Both the position numbers and the translations under genes were made by a program. Positions 32,558 through 40,786 of a stretch of DNA of 64,000 bases are shown here, one piece after another (position 1 is the stretch's first letter; each line of letters begins with the position of its first letter). Under the pieces are notes generated by a model that worked only from the letters and a program-made list of their open reading frames with translations, was not told the origin of the DNA and searched no databases. This DNA comes from Armatimonadota bacterium (lineage in GTDB: Bacteria > Armatimonadota > DTGP01 > JAKQQT01), in contig DASXVS010000007.1 in NCBI GenBank assembly GCA_036504095.1, forward strand, positions 1 to 64,000. The letters run 5' to 3'.

Positions 32558-33783
32558 GTCGATATCTCCTTCAACGCGAGCTGCAGCCACTCGTTGCCGG
32601 GATGCATCTGACCCAACTCATCCCACGACTTCTTCGCGGACACCCTATCCTTCGCCAATACGTATTGGCGGCCAATGGCATACCTGATCCACGCGTCCCA
32701 TTCAGGGACGGGGCACGGGTATTTGACCAAGGCCTCCTTGTAACGTGCAGCCGCCTGGAGGTAATCCCCTTGCACACTGTAAGTCGATGCAATGTCGCTG
32801 GCGATTTCGATCGCTAGATTGTCCTTTGGATAGAGCGGCAATATCTCCGCGAGGATATCCCTCGCCTTCAATGGCTGCCGAAGCTGGTTCTGCAGTGTGA
32901 AAGCGATTCTGTATTTTGCCAGATAGACCTGATACGGGTCCCTATTTTCATCGATGACCTGTTGAGCTATCTTCATCGATGCCTGAGGATCTTTGATGCC
33001 CTCAGCAATGGCCTCGGCTTTATAGACCCGGATTCGGGCGGTCAAGTTGGGGTATGACACGGCCATCCCATCAAGGTAATCTATGGCCTCTTTGTAACGA
33101 TCGGCGTAGCCCAAGTCCTCTACCACGCGGAAGGCGGCTTCCTCGAATTGTGGAGTAGCCGGATACTTATTCACGTATGACTGTCCGGCCGTGATGGCTT
33201 CTGTGTATTTGCCGGCCGAATGCGCCGTGTAGGCTATCTGGAAAAGGATATCCTGAGCGTGCTCGGGATAGGACGACTGGATGCTCTGGAACTGCTGATA
33301 TGCCGCAGTCCAGTTGCCAGTCTGTTTGAAGTAGTCGCCGATCAGAAGGTCGGCGCGGGCCCTATCGGCCCGAGCCGATGATGCGCCGCGGCGCAACTTC
33401 AATTGGTCAAGGAAATACTTCTCCTTGGCCGCGTCACCCTTGGCGTGGTACCGCATCGTCAGTTTGTGAAGCACCTCCGGCCAGCGGTAATCGGGACTGG
33501 TGGACGAAAGCAGTTCGAATGTTGCGATGGCATCGTCATCCAGACCGGAAGACTCCTGAACGATTCCCGACCAAAACAGGGCCTGCTGTTGGAGCTCGGC
33601 TTTGGGGTTGGCGGCCAGAATGGCCTTGTACTTGGCAAGGGCTTCGGTGGCCTTTCCAGCCTTGAAGAGTTGGTAGGCGGCGCCGAGGTCGGCTGCTGTG
33701 GGTGCCGTCGTTTGCGCGCGGACGGGGCAGGCGAACAGAAGCAGAAGGGAGAGGGCCGTGAAAAGGCGCACGCGAACTCGCAT
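32545..33783 (-). CDS. Secreted/periplasmic TPR-repeat protein
   Basis: A 412-residue protein with a signal peptide (VRLFTALSLLLLFACPVRA). The mature part is a run of tetratricopeptide repeats (AYQLFKAGKATEALAKYKAI, AAYQQFQSIQSSYPEHAQDI, AARYKEALVKYPCPVPEW), resembling BamD/YbgF-like outer-membrane assembly proteins. It probably holds partner proteins in the periplasm. The ATG at 33783 has GAGGAGGA seven bases upstream; the frame to 33837 is longer but would bury the signal peptide. First gene of a three-gene operon driven by the promoter at 33868-33896. Confidence 0.83.
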   Translation of the reverse strand: MRVRVRLFTALSLLLLFACPVRAQTTAPTAADLGAAYQLFKAGKATEALAKYKAILAANPKAELQQQALFWSGIVQESSGLDDDAIATFELLSSTSPDYRWPEVLHKLTMRYHAKGDAAKEKYFLDQLKLRRGASSARADRARADLLIGDYFKQTGNWTAAYQQFQSIQSSYPEHAQDILFQIAYTAHSAGKYTEAITAGQSYVNKYPATPQFEEAAFRVVEDLGYADRYKEAIDYLDGMAVSYPNLTARIRVYKAEAIAEGIKDPQASMKIAQQVIDENRDPYQVYLAKYRIAFTLQNQLRQPLKARDILAEILPLYPKDNLAIEIASDIASTYSVQGDYLQAAARYKEALVKYPCPVPEWDAWIRYAIGRQYVLAKDRVSAKKSWDELGQMHPGNEWLQLALKEISTWPR

Positions 33784-33867
33784 AACGTTCCTCCTCGCGA
33801 TCAAAAAGTGCGCATAGTGGCGTGTCTTAGTGGTCACATCGCGCGAGAAGAGTAATGGCTCACAGGG

Positions 33868-33896
33868 ATTCTACCCCCCCGGTGCCTATTTGTCAA
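33868..33896 (-). promoter_or_regulatory. Sigma-70 promoter of the TPR operon with a G7 spacer tract
   Basis: On the minus strand TTGACA (6 of 6) and TAGAAT (5 of 6) are exactly 17 bases apart, 85 bases before the TPR start. It is the best promoter in the window. Seven G residues next to the -10 box make the spacer prone to length changes. Confidence 0.75.
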
Positions 33897-33995
33897 CGAT
33901 TTGATATATAAGAGTCTCGTATGCCATGCATCAGGGCAATAGACCGGCAACTCCCTCCAATGGGGGTCGGCTATCCCGATGCGATTGAGAGGCCC

Positions 33996-34331
33996 TTACG
34001 CTGCCTGAATGGCGCTGGCGGCCCGCCAGGCAACCTTGAGGTCTTCGGTATCGGGGAGCCCCTCGGCGGTCCAGACCTCGGCGCCGTCGGTGAGGATCTT
34101 GACCGTGGGGACGCGCTGCACGTGATGGGCGTGCGCGGTAACGGGGTTCGTGTCCGTGTTGAGCGAGATGACGGCGCTTTCGCCGGCAATCTCGGCGGCG
34201 GCGTGGCAGAACCGGCTCATATCCTGGCACTCGCGCGCCCACGGCGCCCAGAACACCAGCACAGCGTGCCGTCCCGCGCTACGCAAGTCCTCACCAAAAG
34301 TCTTGTCACTGGATTCAAGCATTCCCGGCAC
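33996..34331 (-). CDS. Thioredoxin-like protein lacking the N-terminal active-site cysteine
   Basis: A 111-residue protein with the thioredoxin fold: beta strand VLVFWAPW, then ARECQDMSRFC where thioredoxin has CGPCK, then VISLNTDTNPVTAHAHHVQRVPTVKILTDG with the conserved cis-Pro in VPTVK. The first catalytic cysteine is Ala and the second is kept (AREC), so it cannot form the usual intramolecular disulfide. It may act as a monothiol, chaperone or redox sensor. The start is GTG at 34331 with GGGGGA upstream, or the ATG at 34322. Usual thioredoxins are 105-110 residues, so it is full length. Confidence 0.75.
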   Translation of the reverse strand: MPGMLESSDKTFGEDLRSAGRHAVLVFWAPWARECQDMSRFCHAAAEIAGESAVISLNTDTNPVTAHAHHVQRVPTVKILTDGAEVWTAEGLPDTEDLKVAWRAASAIQAA

Positions 34332-34556
34332 CGGTCCCCCGCTTGGAATGGGCCTTGGGCTACCCCAGGCAACGGACCTGTACTACCGCCATCAAGCGTA
34401 AACGCGCGGCCCTGGATGCGCCTCCGTGGCTGGTGACCGGCGCGCCAGGTCCCGACGCTTTTGTATGCTTCGGCTACACTCAATCACGCCTCCGAGTTCC
34501 CCGTTACACGAGGCGCTCGTGCGTGTATCATAATGGACCGGGGGGCAATCGGCTCG
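34332..34556 (+). other. Intergenic region upstream of the ABC ATPase unit
   Basis: No supported gene lies here. It separates the divergent thioredoxin-like gene from the small open frame at 34557 and contains the promoter candidate at 34504-34531. Long open frames across it on both strands have no recognisable features. Confidence 0.4.
34504..34531 (+). promoter_or_regulatory. Promoter candidate for the small ORF and ABC ATPase
   Basis: TTACAC (4 of 6) and TATCAT (5 of 6) with a 16-bp spacer, 26 bases before the ATG at 34557. Confidence 0.45.
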
Positions 34557-34796
34557 ATGGCGTACCACATCTGCAAATGGGGCGGTGACTGGCACTCGGC
34601 CCCATGGGCGAGCGCAAAGGGGGTATGGGTAAAGCTCAGTCCCCAGGCGGAGGAGGAGGAGGCCCGGACGTGGGAAGACGCCGCGTGCGAAGACGGGCGC
34701 CTCCTGCGCGTCCTCTGGTGCGAACTCTGCCAACTGGCCGGCGACGTGGGTTCGGTCGCGCGGCCTTGCAAACCCGAACCGCCGCGTAGTATCTAG
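34557..34796 (+). CDS. Small Trp/Cys-rich protein, unknown
   Basis: A 79-residue open frame (MAYHICKWGGDWHSAPWASA) that ends six bases before the ABC ATPase start. Third codon positions are strongly G/C, as in nearby real genes, and a promoter candidate precedes it. It contains five or six Trp, several Cys (LRVLWCELCQLAG) and an acidic run. No family is recognised. A start eight codons earlier at 34533 is possible. The Shine-Dalgarno is weak (GGGGGG about 12 bases upstream), so it could be a fortuitous frame. Confidence 0.4.
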   Translation: MAYHICKWGGDWHSAPWASAKGVWVKLSPQAEEEEARTWEDAACEDGRLLRVLWCELCQLAGDVGSVARPCKPEPPRSI

Positions 34797-34802
34797 TAAG
34801 CT

Positions 34803-36305
34803 ATGGAAGAGACCAATGGCCCAGTTCTCGTCATGCACGGGATCACAAAGAGTTACCCGGGTGTCAAGGCGCTCAAGGGCGTCGACTTCGACCTCCGTCC
34901 GCGCGAAGTTCACGCGTTGGTGGGCGAGAACGGGGCGGGGAAATCCACCCTTATGAAGGTTCTCGCGGGCGCTGAGCACCGCGATGCCGGAGAGTTGACA
35001 GTCAACGGGCAAAGCGTGGAAGCGCTCACACCCGCCGCCGCCCAGGAACTCGGGATCGCCATTATCTACCAGGAGTTCAACCTGGTCCCGCACCTCACCA
35101 TCGCGGAGAACATCTTTCTAGGCCGCGAGCCAAAGGCTGCTATCCCCGGCTTCGTGAACTACGGCGCGATGAACGGCGAGGCGGAAGCGCTGCTCAAACG
35201 CCTCAAGGTGAATCTCGACCCTCGGCGCGAAGTCGCCACGCTTGCCCTCGCCGACCAGCAGATGGTGGAGATCGCGAAGGCCCTTTCCCAGGAGGCGCGC
35301 ATCATCGTGATGGACGAGCCGTCCGCCGCCCTCACCGAGCACGAACTGGAGGCCCTTTTCGATCTCATCCGCGGCCTGCGCGCGGAAGGCCGGTCGATCG
35401 TGTACATCTCCCATCGCCTGGAGGAGGTGTTTGCGATCGCGGACCGCATCACCGTGATGCGCGACGGTGCAGAGGTGTCCACGCTGCCGACGTCCGAGGT
35501 GACGCGGGACAGCCTGATTCGCGATATGGTCGGTCGCGAAATGACGGAGACCTTCCCCACGCGTGCGCCGGAGATCGGCGAACCGATGCTGGAAGTGAAG
35601 GGCCTCCGCCGCGAGGGCGTGCTAAAGGACATCAACCTGACGGTGCGAAAAGGCGAGATCGTGGGGCTGGCCGGGCTCGTCGGCGCCGGCCGCACGGAAT
35701 TGGCCCGGTGCATCTTCGGGGCCGACCGGAGAGATGCGGGCGAGATCGTTCTGGACGGCAAGACTATCCGCCTGCGCTCCCCGAAGGACGCCATCGCGAA
35801 CGGGATCGGATTGGTGACAGAGGACCGCAAGCAGCAGGGCCTGGTGCTCGGGATGGCCGTGCGCGAGAACACTACCCTGGCCAACCTGCAAAGCCTCACA
35901 AGCCTCGGTTTCGTGCAGGGCGGACGTGAACGGGCAATCTCGGCCAAGTATATCAAGGACCTGGACATCAGGACGCCTTCCGGCGAGCAGGCCGTCCGCA
36001 ACCTCAGCGGCGGCAACCAGCAGAAGGTCGTGCTCGCGAAATGGCTCTTTACCGAGAGCAAGCTCCTGATCTTCGATGAACCGACGCGCGGCATCGACGT
36101 CGGCGCCAAGTACGAAATCTATCTGCTGATGCACGAACTGGCGTCGCGCGGCAACGGCATCCTGATGATCTCCTCCGAACTTCCGGAAATCCTCGGCATG
36201 AGCGACCGCGTGGTCGTGATGCACGAGGGCCGGATCGCCGGCGAACTGCCGCGAGACAAGGCCACCTCCGAGGCCGTCATGCACCTCGCAACCGGAGGAC
36301 TCTAG
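34803..36305 (+). CDS. Sugar/nucleoside ABC transporter ATP-binding protein (RbsA/NupA family)
   Basis: A 500-residue protein with two fused ATPase domains, the hallmark of the CUT2/BMP-type importers. Domain 1: Walker A GENGAGKST (41-49), Walker B IIVMDEPSAAL. Domain 2: degenerate Walker A GLVGAGRTE, signature LSGGNQQK, Walker B LLIFDEPTRGIDV. The energised permeases are normally encoded next door, but none is present; the next gene is a UroD-family protein. The BMP-type binding protein at 50690 could belong to the same transporter, but it is 14 kb away. No clear Shine-Dalgarno precedes the ATG, so it may be translated from the small upstream frame by coupling. Confidence 0.93.
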   Translation: MEETNGPVLVMHGITKSYPGVKALKGVDFDLRPREVHALVGENGAGKSTLMKVLAGAEHRDAGELTVNGQSVEALTPAAAQELGIAIIYQEFNLVPHLTIAENIFLGREPKAAIPGFVNYGAMNGEAEALLKRLKVNLDPRREVATLALADQQMVEIAKALSQEARIIVMDEPSAALTEHELEALFDLIRGLRAEGRSIVYISHRLEEVFAIADRITVMRDGAEVSTLPTSEVTRDSLIRDMVGREMTETFPTRAPEIGEPMLEVKGLRREGVLKDINLTVRKGEIVGLAGLVGAGRTELARCIFGADRRDAGEIVLDGKTIRLRSPKDAIANGIGLVTEDRKQQGLVLGMAVRENTTLANLQSLTSLGFVQGGRERAISAKYIKDLDIRTPSGEQAVRNLSGGNQQKVVLAKWLFTESKLLIFDEPTRGIDVGAKYEIYLLMHELASRGNGILMISSELPEILGMSDRVVVMHEGRIAGELPRDKATSEAVMHLATGGL

Positions 36306-36306
36306 T

Positions 36307-36373
36307 CAGCATTCAGCATCCGGCATTCAGGATCCGAATCGGCGCTGAATCCTGACCCCTGAATCCAGAATCC
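36307..36373 (+). repeat. Heptanucleotide repeat array after the ABC gene
   Basis: One base after the stop, 7-bp units CAGCATT, CAGCATC, CGGCATT, CAGGATC lead into the near-complementary CTGAATC, CTGACCC, CTGAATC, CAGAATC. The two halves form an imperfect hairpin between the ABC gene and the UroD gene. Confidence 0.75.
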
Positions 36374-36395
36374 TTCGTCCACGAAAGGCACCCGT

Positions 36396-37451
36396 TTGAA
36401 CAGAGAATACTACCTCCGCCTGGCCAACGAGGGTCTGCGGATGCCCATAGGAAGCGACCTGGTGTTGCACGAGCAGCCCGATCCCGCCGCTGTGGTCGTG
36501 GACGGCGAACGCCTCGGCAAAGTCATCGAAGAGACGGCGCGCCGTTATAACACGCCGATTGCGGTGTCCCGCATGGACCTTGAGCTCGAGAAGGCCGTGC
36601 TGCTCAAAATCCTGGGCATCCCGGAAGCCGATATCCCGAAGTACCAGTTCACTTCGTGCCCAACCGATGCGCAGGTCGCATCAGTCGGGAGCGGTTTCAG
36701 GCCCGGCATCCACCCGAAGATGGACGCACACATCGATTCCATCCGGTACATCGCCGCAAACACGGACCTCGTGCCGGTTGGCATGACGATCGGTCCGTTC
36801 TCGCTCATGACGAAACTGGTCCGCGACCCCATCTCGCCGATCTACATGGCGGGGATGGGGCTCACGGCGGAGGAAGAGCCCGAACTGGAGATGGTGGAGC
36901 GAGTGCTGGAGATGGGCACACGCCTGATCCTTAAGTCAGTCTCTGCGCAGATCGACGCCGGCGCCAAACTCGTCTTCATCGCCGAACCCGCCGCCAACAA
37001 GGTCTACCTCTCGCCCAACCAGATAGAGAAGGGCTCGGACATCTTCGACCGCTACCCGATGAAGTACCTGAAGCGTATCAAGGCCTTCCTGGACGAGCGG
37101 AACGTGGACCTGTTATTCCACTGCTGCGGCGAACTCATCGACGTGATGGTGGCGAAGTTCACCGAACTGCGGCCGGTCATCCTGAGCCTCGGCAGCAGCC
37201 GCATCCTGTGGGAGGATGCCGCGCTGGTGCCGAAAGACATTGTGCTGTACGGAAACCTGCCGTCCAAGCGCTTCTACGACGACGCCCTTATCTCGCTGGA
37301 GGACGTGGTGCGCACTTCGGAGGACTTGCTGGCGAAGATGCGGGAGGCCGGCCATCCGTTTATCCTCGGCAGCGAGTGCGACGTGCTGAGCGTTCCCGGC
37401 TGTCAGGACACGTTGATGCGCAAGGCCGACGCCATCGCCGGCCTCAACTGA
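36396..37451 (+). CDS. Uroporphyrinogen decarboxylase-family protein, corrinoid methyltransferase-like
   Basis: A 351-residue TIM-barrel protein of the UroD/MtaA/CmuA superfamily, starting at TTG (AAAGG seven bases upstream). True HemE substrate-binding residues are not apparent; instead it has LFHCCGELIDVM and LGSECDVLSVPGC, resembling the zinc-binding HxC...C of MtaA/MtbA-type methyltransferases that move methyl groups from corrinoid proteins. It is therefore more likely a methyltransferase or demethylase than a haem enzyme. No corrinoid protein or MtaB/MttB partner is nearby. Together with the HdrABC genes at the left end this hints at C1/corrinoid metabolism (inference). Confidence 0.8.
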   Translation: MNREYYLRLANEGLRMPIGSDLVLHEQPDPAAVVVDGERLGKVIEETARRYNTPIAVSRMDLELEKAVLLKILGIPEADIPKYQFTSCPTDAQVASVGSGFRPGIHPKMDAHIDSIRYIAANTDLVPVGMTIGPFSLMTKLVRDPISPIYMAGMGLTAEEEPELEMVERVLEMGTRLILKSVSAQIDAGAKLVFIAEPAANKVYLSPNQIEKGSDIFDRYPMKYLKRIKAFLDERNVDLLFHCCGELIDVMVAKFTELRPVILSLGSSRILWEDAALVPKDIVLYGNLPSKRFYDDALISLEDVVRTSEDLLAKMREAGHPFILGSECDVLSVPGCQDTLMRKADAIAGLN

Positions 37452-37474
37452 TCGCACACGTATACCTCTGGGCG

Positions 37475-40400
37475 TCACGGATTGGGGTCGAGGCCCATGG
37501 CTTTCCGGGCGATGCGCGCGGCATCTACCACGCCGATCGGCGCGGAAGCCAGCCCGAGATGCGCGATGTCCACCGGCGTCGATGCCGTCAACCCGCCCGC
37601 GATGGCAAGCGCACGGGATGCATCCGGATCCCAAATGCGCCCGCCTCCACGTACTCGTACGCGCCGATATCAACGTGCGCGCCGATCTTGCGCGCGTTGC
37701 CGGCCAGATCGAGCGCGGCCAGGGTAACCACGCTGTCGTCTCCGGCATCGATACACGGCGAGCCGGCCTGAAGCTGGTAACCCTGCCCCGAACGGTTCAC
37801 GAAGAGCGGATCGACGGACAAGGTGCCCGGTGGAGCGCTGAGGCCGTTCCAGTCCGCGTCCGTGTTCCCGTACATGTCATTGTCGCTGTATGTCGTGTTG
37901 AGATTCAGCATCGTGATTCCGGATGAGTTGAACGCAACGATGTTGTTGGCGACGACGTCGGGTACCACAAGCCCTCCCCCGTATTCGATGCTTAAGGCGC
38001 CGCCTGGACCGGTGCCGATATCGGTCGCTTCGGCCGCCGAGGAGTTGCCGATGAACGTGTTGTTCAGCACCCTTGCGCCGGACTGTACGTCGGCTCCGCC
38101 TCCGAACGTTCCGGAGGTATTCTGGGTGATGAGGTTATCTTCTATCGTCGACGCAAGCATGATGCCTCCGCCGGCGAACGCCGATTTGTTGCCCTGGATG
38201 ACATTCCGGGAAACGAGGTCGCATGAGTAAGCGCCTCCTCCGGACTGCGTTGCGGTGTTTGCGGATATCGTGTTCCCGATGACGCTGCCCGCACCGTAGA
38301 CGCCGCCACCGATGTCGCTGGTGTTGCCCGTGATGACGTTCGCCTGGACATCTACCGAAGCGCCGGCAAACACCCCGCCACCGTGGCTGGGCGTCGATGA
38401 ACCGGAGGGAGGCTGATTGTTCCGGATTGTGTTCCGAGCGATCTCGCCGGTGGACGCAGCAGCGTAGATGCCGCCGCCTTGTGCGCCGGCGTTGTTCTCG
38501 ATAACGTTGTTGACTACGCTGAGAGTCACCGGCCCGCAGGTCATCCCGCCTCCGACCGCTTGATCGAGACCATTGACCACGTGGAAACCATCCAGGACAA
38601 AGGCGTCGAACCGGCCCGCCTCCGAGTCATCTACATAGATGCTGCTGCCAAGCAGATGGCCGTCAACGGCCGTCGCATTCGTCGCCCAGTTTCTCGCATC
38701 GCGGGTGACCTCCGTGCCGGCGAATCCGCCATACACCTGGACCGGCGCTCTCGCCGTGAGCGGCCCGTCGTATGTCCCGGACGACACCCAGATTTCGGCT
38801 CCACCCAGCGACCACGCGGTGTCCAACGCGTTCTGAAGCGTGCCCTTGGCGGTTGCCCAGGTGAGGCCGTCGTTCGTATCCGTGCCGGTTGATGATACGT
38901 GGAGCGGTCCACGCGTTGCCACCAGCGTGGCGCCAAGGCGCTCGAAAGCTCCGAGATCCACTGCCTTTCCCATCAGGCGTGGGAAGCCCTCCCGGTCGGT
39001 CGAGCTGCCCGGCACAAGACCCGAATCCCCAACATCGACGCAGGGTGAGGCCGGTCCCAGCCGGAAGTCGCCGATCGACGGATCTACGAAGCCTGGGTCG
39101 ATCGATATGTTGCCATCGCGGCCGGTTTCGCCCGGGATTCCGAGGTAGTCCCCGCCTCCATTCGCGTAGACGTCGTTGAATCGAACGGCAACCCTGGCTC
39201 CGTGAATGTCGATACCGGATTGGTTGTCAGCGACGATATTGTTCTCCAGCAGGATCCTCTGCGAGAAGCCGCCGCCGCCGCTCAGCGTAACGCAGCCGAG
39301 CGGTGACGTGTTCAGCGCGATCGTGTTGTTCTCAATCACGGAACTGCCGCCGATCGACAAGGCGGCGCCGTTCTGACCGGCCACGTTGTCCGTCAGAACG
39401 CAATCGCGCAGGAATCCAAGCGAGTTGGCGGACGCAACCGCACCACCGGACAGCGCCGAATCCAATCGGAATGTGCATCTCACCACAGTGCAGGCTGCCG
39501 TAGCGGAAATTCCGCCACCTCCTGCATTCGCGCTGTTTCCGGTAAAGACGCAGTCGGTAACCGATCCACCGCCGGCGAAACCGCCTCCATTCCCTCCTGC
39601 CACGTTCGCATCGAACACGCCGGACCTGATCTCCGCCGTCCCGCAAACACCGCCACCGTCCGTGCCGGCTGAGTTGCCGCGGAAGATATTCCCGGAGAGC
39701 AGCATGGGCCCTGCTGCAGCGTCCGAGCTTGCAGGCGGAGCGATGTCCACGCCGCCTCCCGTGAACACGGCAGTGTTCCCGCTAACGATATTGTCGGTAA
39801 GCACAGGCGACGACCCAACACAATACACGCCGCCGCCATGCTGCCCAGCGTTGTTGGAAATGATGTTACCGGCTATGTATGGCGACGCGCCGGCCGCCAC
39901 GTAGATCCCACCGCCGTCGCCGGCCTGGTAATAGTAAGCCACACTGTGGCAGCTCACGCTGCCGGTCATCGCGGAGTGTGCCGTGGAGTTTCCCGTGATG
40001 ACGTTGTTTGTGATGGTCGGAGATCCGCCCGGTACCATCACGGCCCCACCGCGGAATTCCAGATAGACCTTTCGCCACCCGCCCCCGTCGCGGCCGCTGC
40101 ATGCCCCCGACTGCGATGCAATCTGAACAGCCTTGCCCCCACCGTTCGTGATGGTGAAGCCGTCCACCATCGTCTCGGGAGTCGCCGCCATCGGCAGCAT
40201 AACGACTGTGGCCGACGCAGACGGAGCACTGGAGATACCGGGGCCCATCAGGATGGTTTTGTTACCGACAGGATCCCTCGCGCTGCCGGTTGCTTCGGTG
40301 TCCGCGAAGCCTCCCAGGAGCGAGACGCCGACGGGAATGGCAACGGACTCCGTGTAGGTGCCGGCGGCCACCCAGACTTCGTCGCCGGCAATAGACTTAT

Positions 40401-40557
40401 TCAGTGCGGCCTGGACGGTGGGGAAAGCAGACGTCCAGGTTAGCCCGTCCGGAGAAGCCGCCGTCGACCGCGAGTCGACGCGGAGAACGGACGCCTGCCC
40501 CGCTGCGGCGAGAGCGGCCCATAAGGTCAGCGCCGCAATGCGGCGGATTGTAACCAT
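37475..40557 (-). CDS. Secreted right-handed beta-helix protein, C-terminal dockerin-like module split off by a one-base frameshift
   Basis: About 1027 residues if the frame is repaired. MVTIRRIAALTLWAALAAAG is a signal peptide (CAGGAGA upstream). Two similar halves follow, each opening with a DUF1565-like block (DGLTWTSAFPTVQAAL / DGLTWATAKGTLQNAL and GVSLLGGFADTE / VQVYGGFAGTE) and continuing with parallel beta-helix rungs such as NNVITGNS and GGGVYC. The intact frame stops at 37588, soon after HVDIGAYEYVEAGAFGI. In another frame, from about 37635 down to a stop at 37475, the DNA encodes DASRALAIAGG, then DAARIARKAMG, then GLDPNP: exactly the terminal module of the paralogue at 55873. One missing base near 37632-37640 explains it. 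True mutation or sequencing error cannot be decided here. Confidence 0.8.
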
Positions 40558-40786
40558 TGGTTCTGTCTCCTGGCCAAACTGGGCCGGCCCAACGAACCAG
40601 CCCCTAAGAATAACTGTGATAAGTAGACCCACATAATTGGCCGTATTCTCATCCCCATGTTGAGTCGTCACCAAACCCCGACCGGGCGGTATGGTGTAGT
40701 CGGGCGCCAGGTTTCCTGCTGGAATGAAGGTGGGGGTCACGTCCGGGGTCTGATACTCCGACAGCAACTACTCAGAGGAGGCAAAA

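Noticed and set aside
33921-34436. 171-codon plus-strand frame opposite the thioredoxin-like gene
   Set aside because: Gly/Arg-rich without SD; the minus strand has a recognisable thioredoxin fold.
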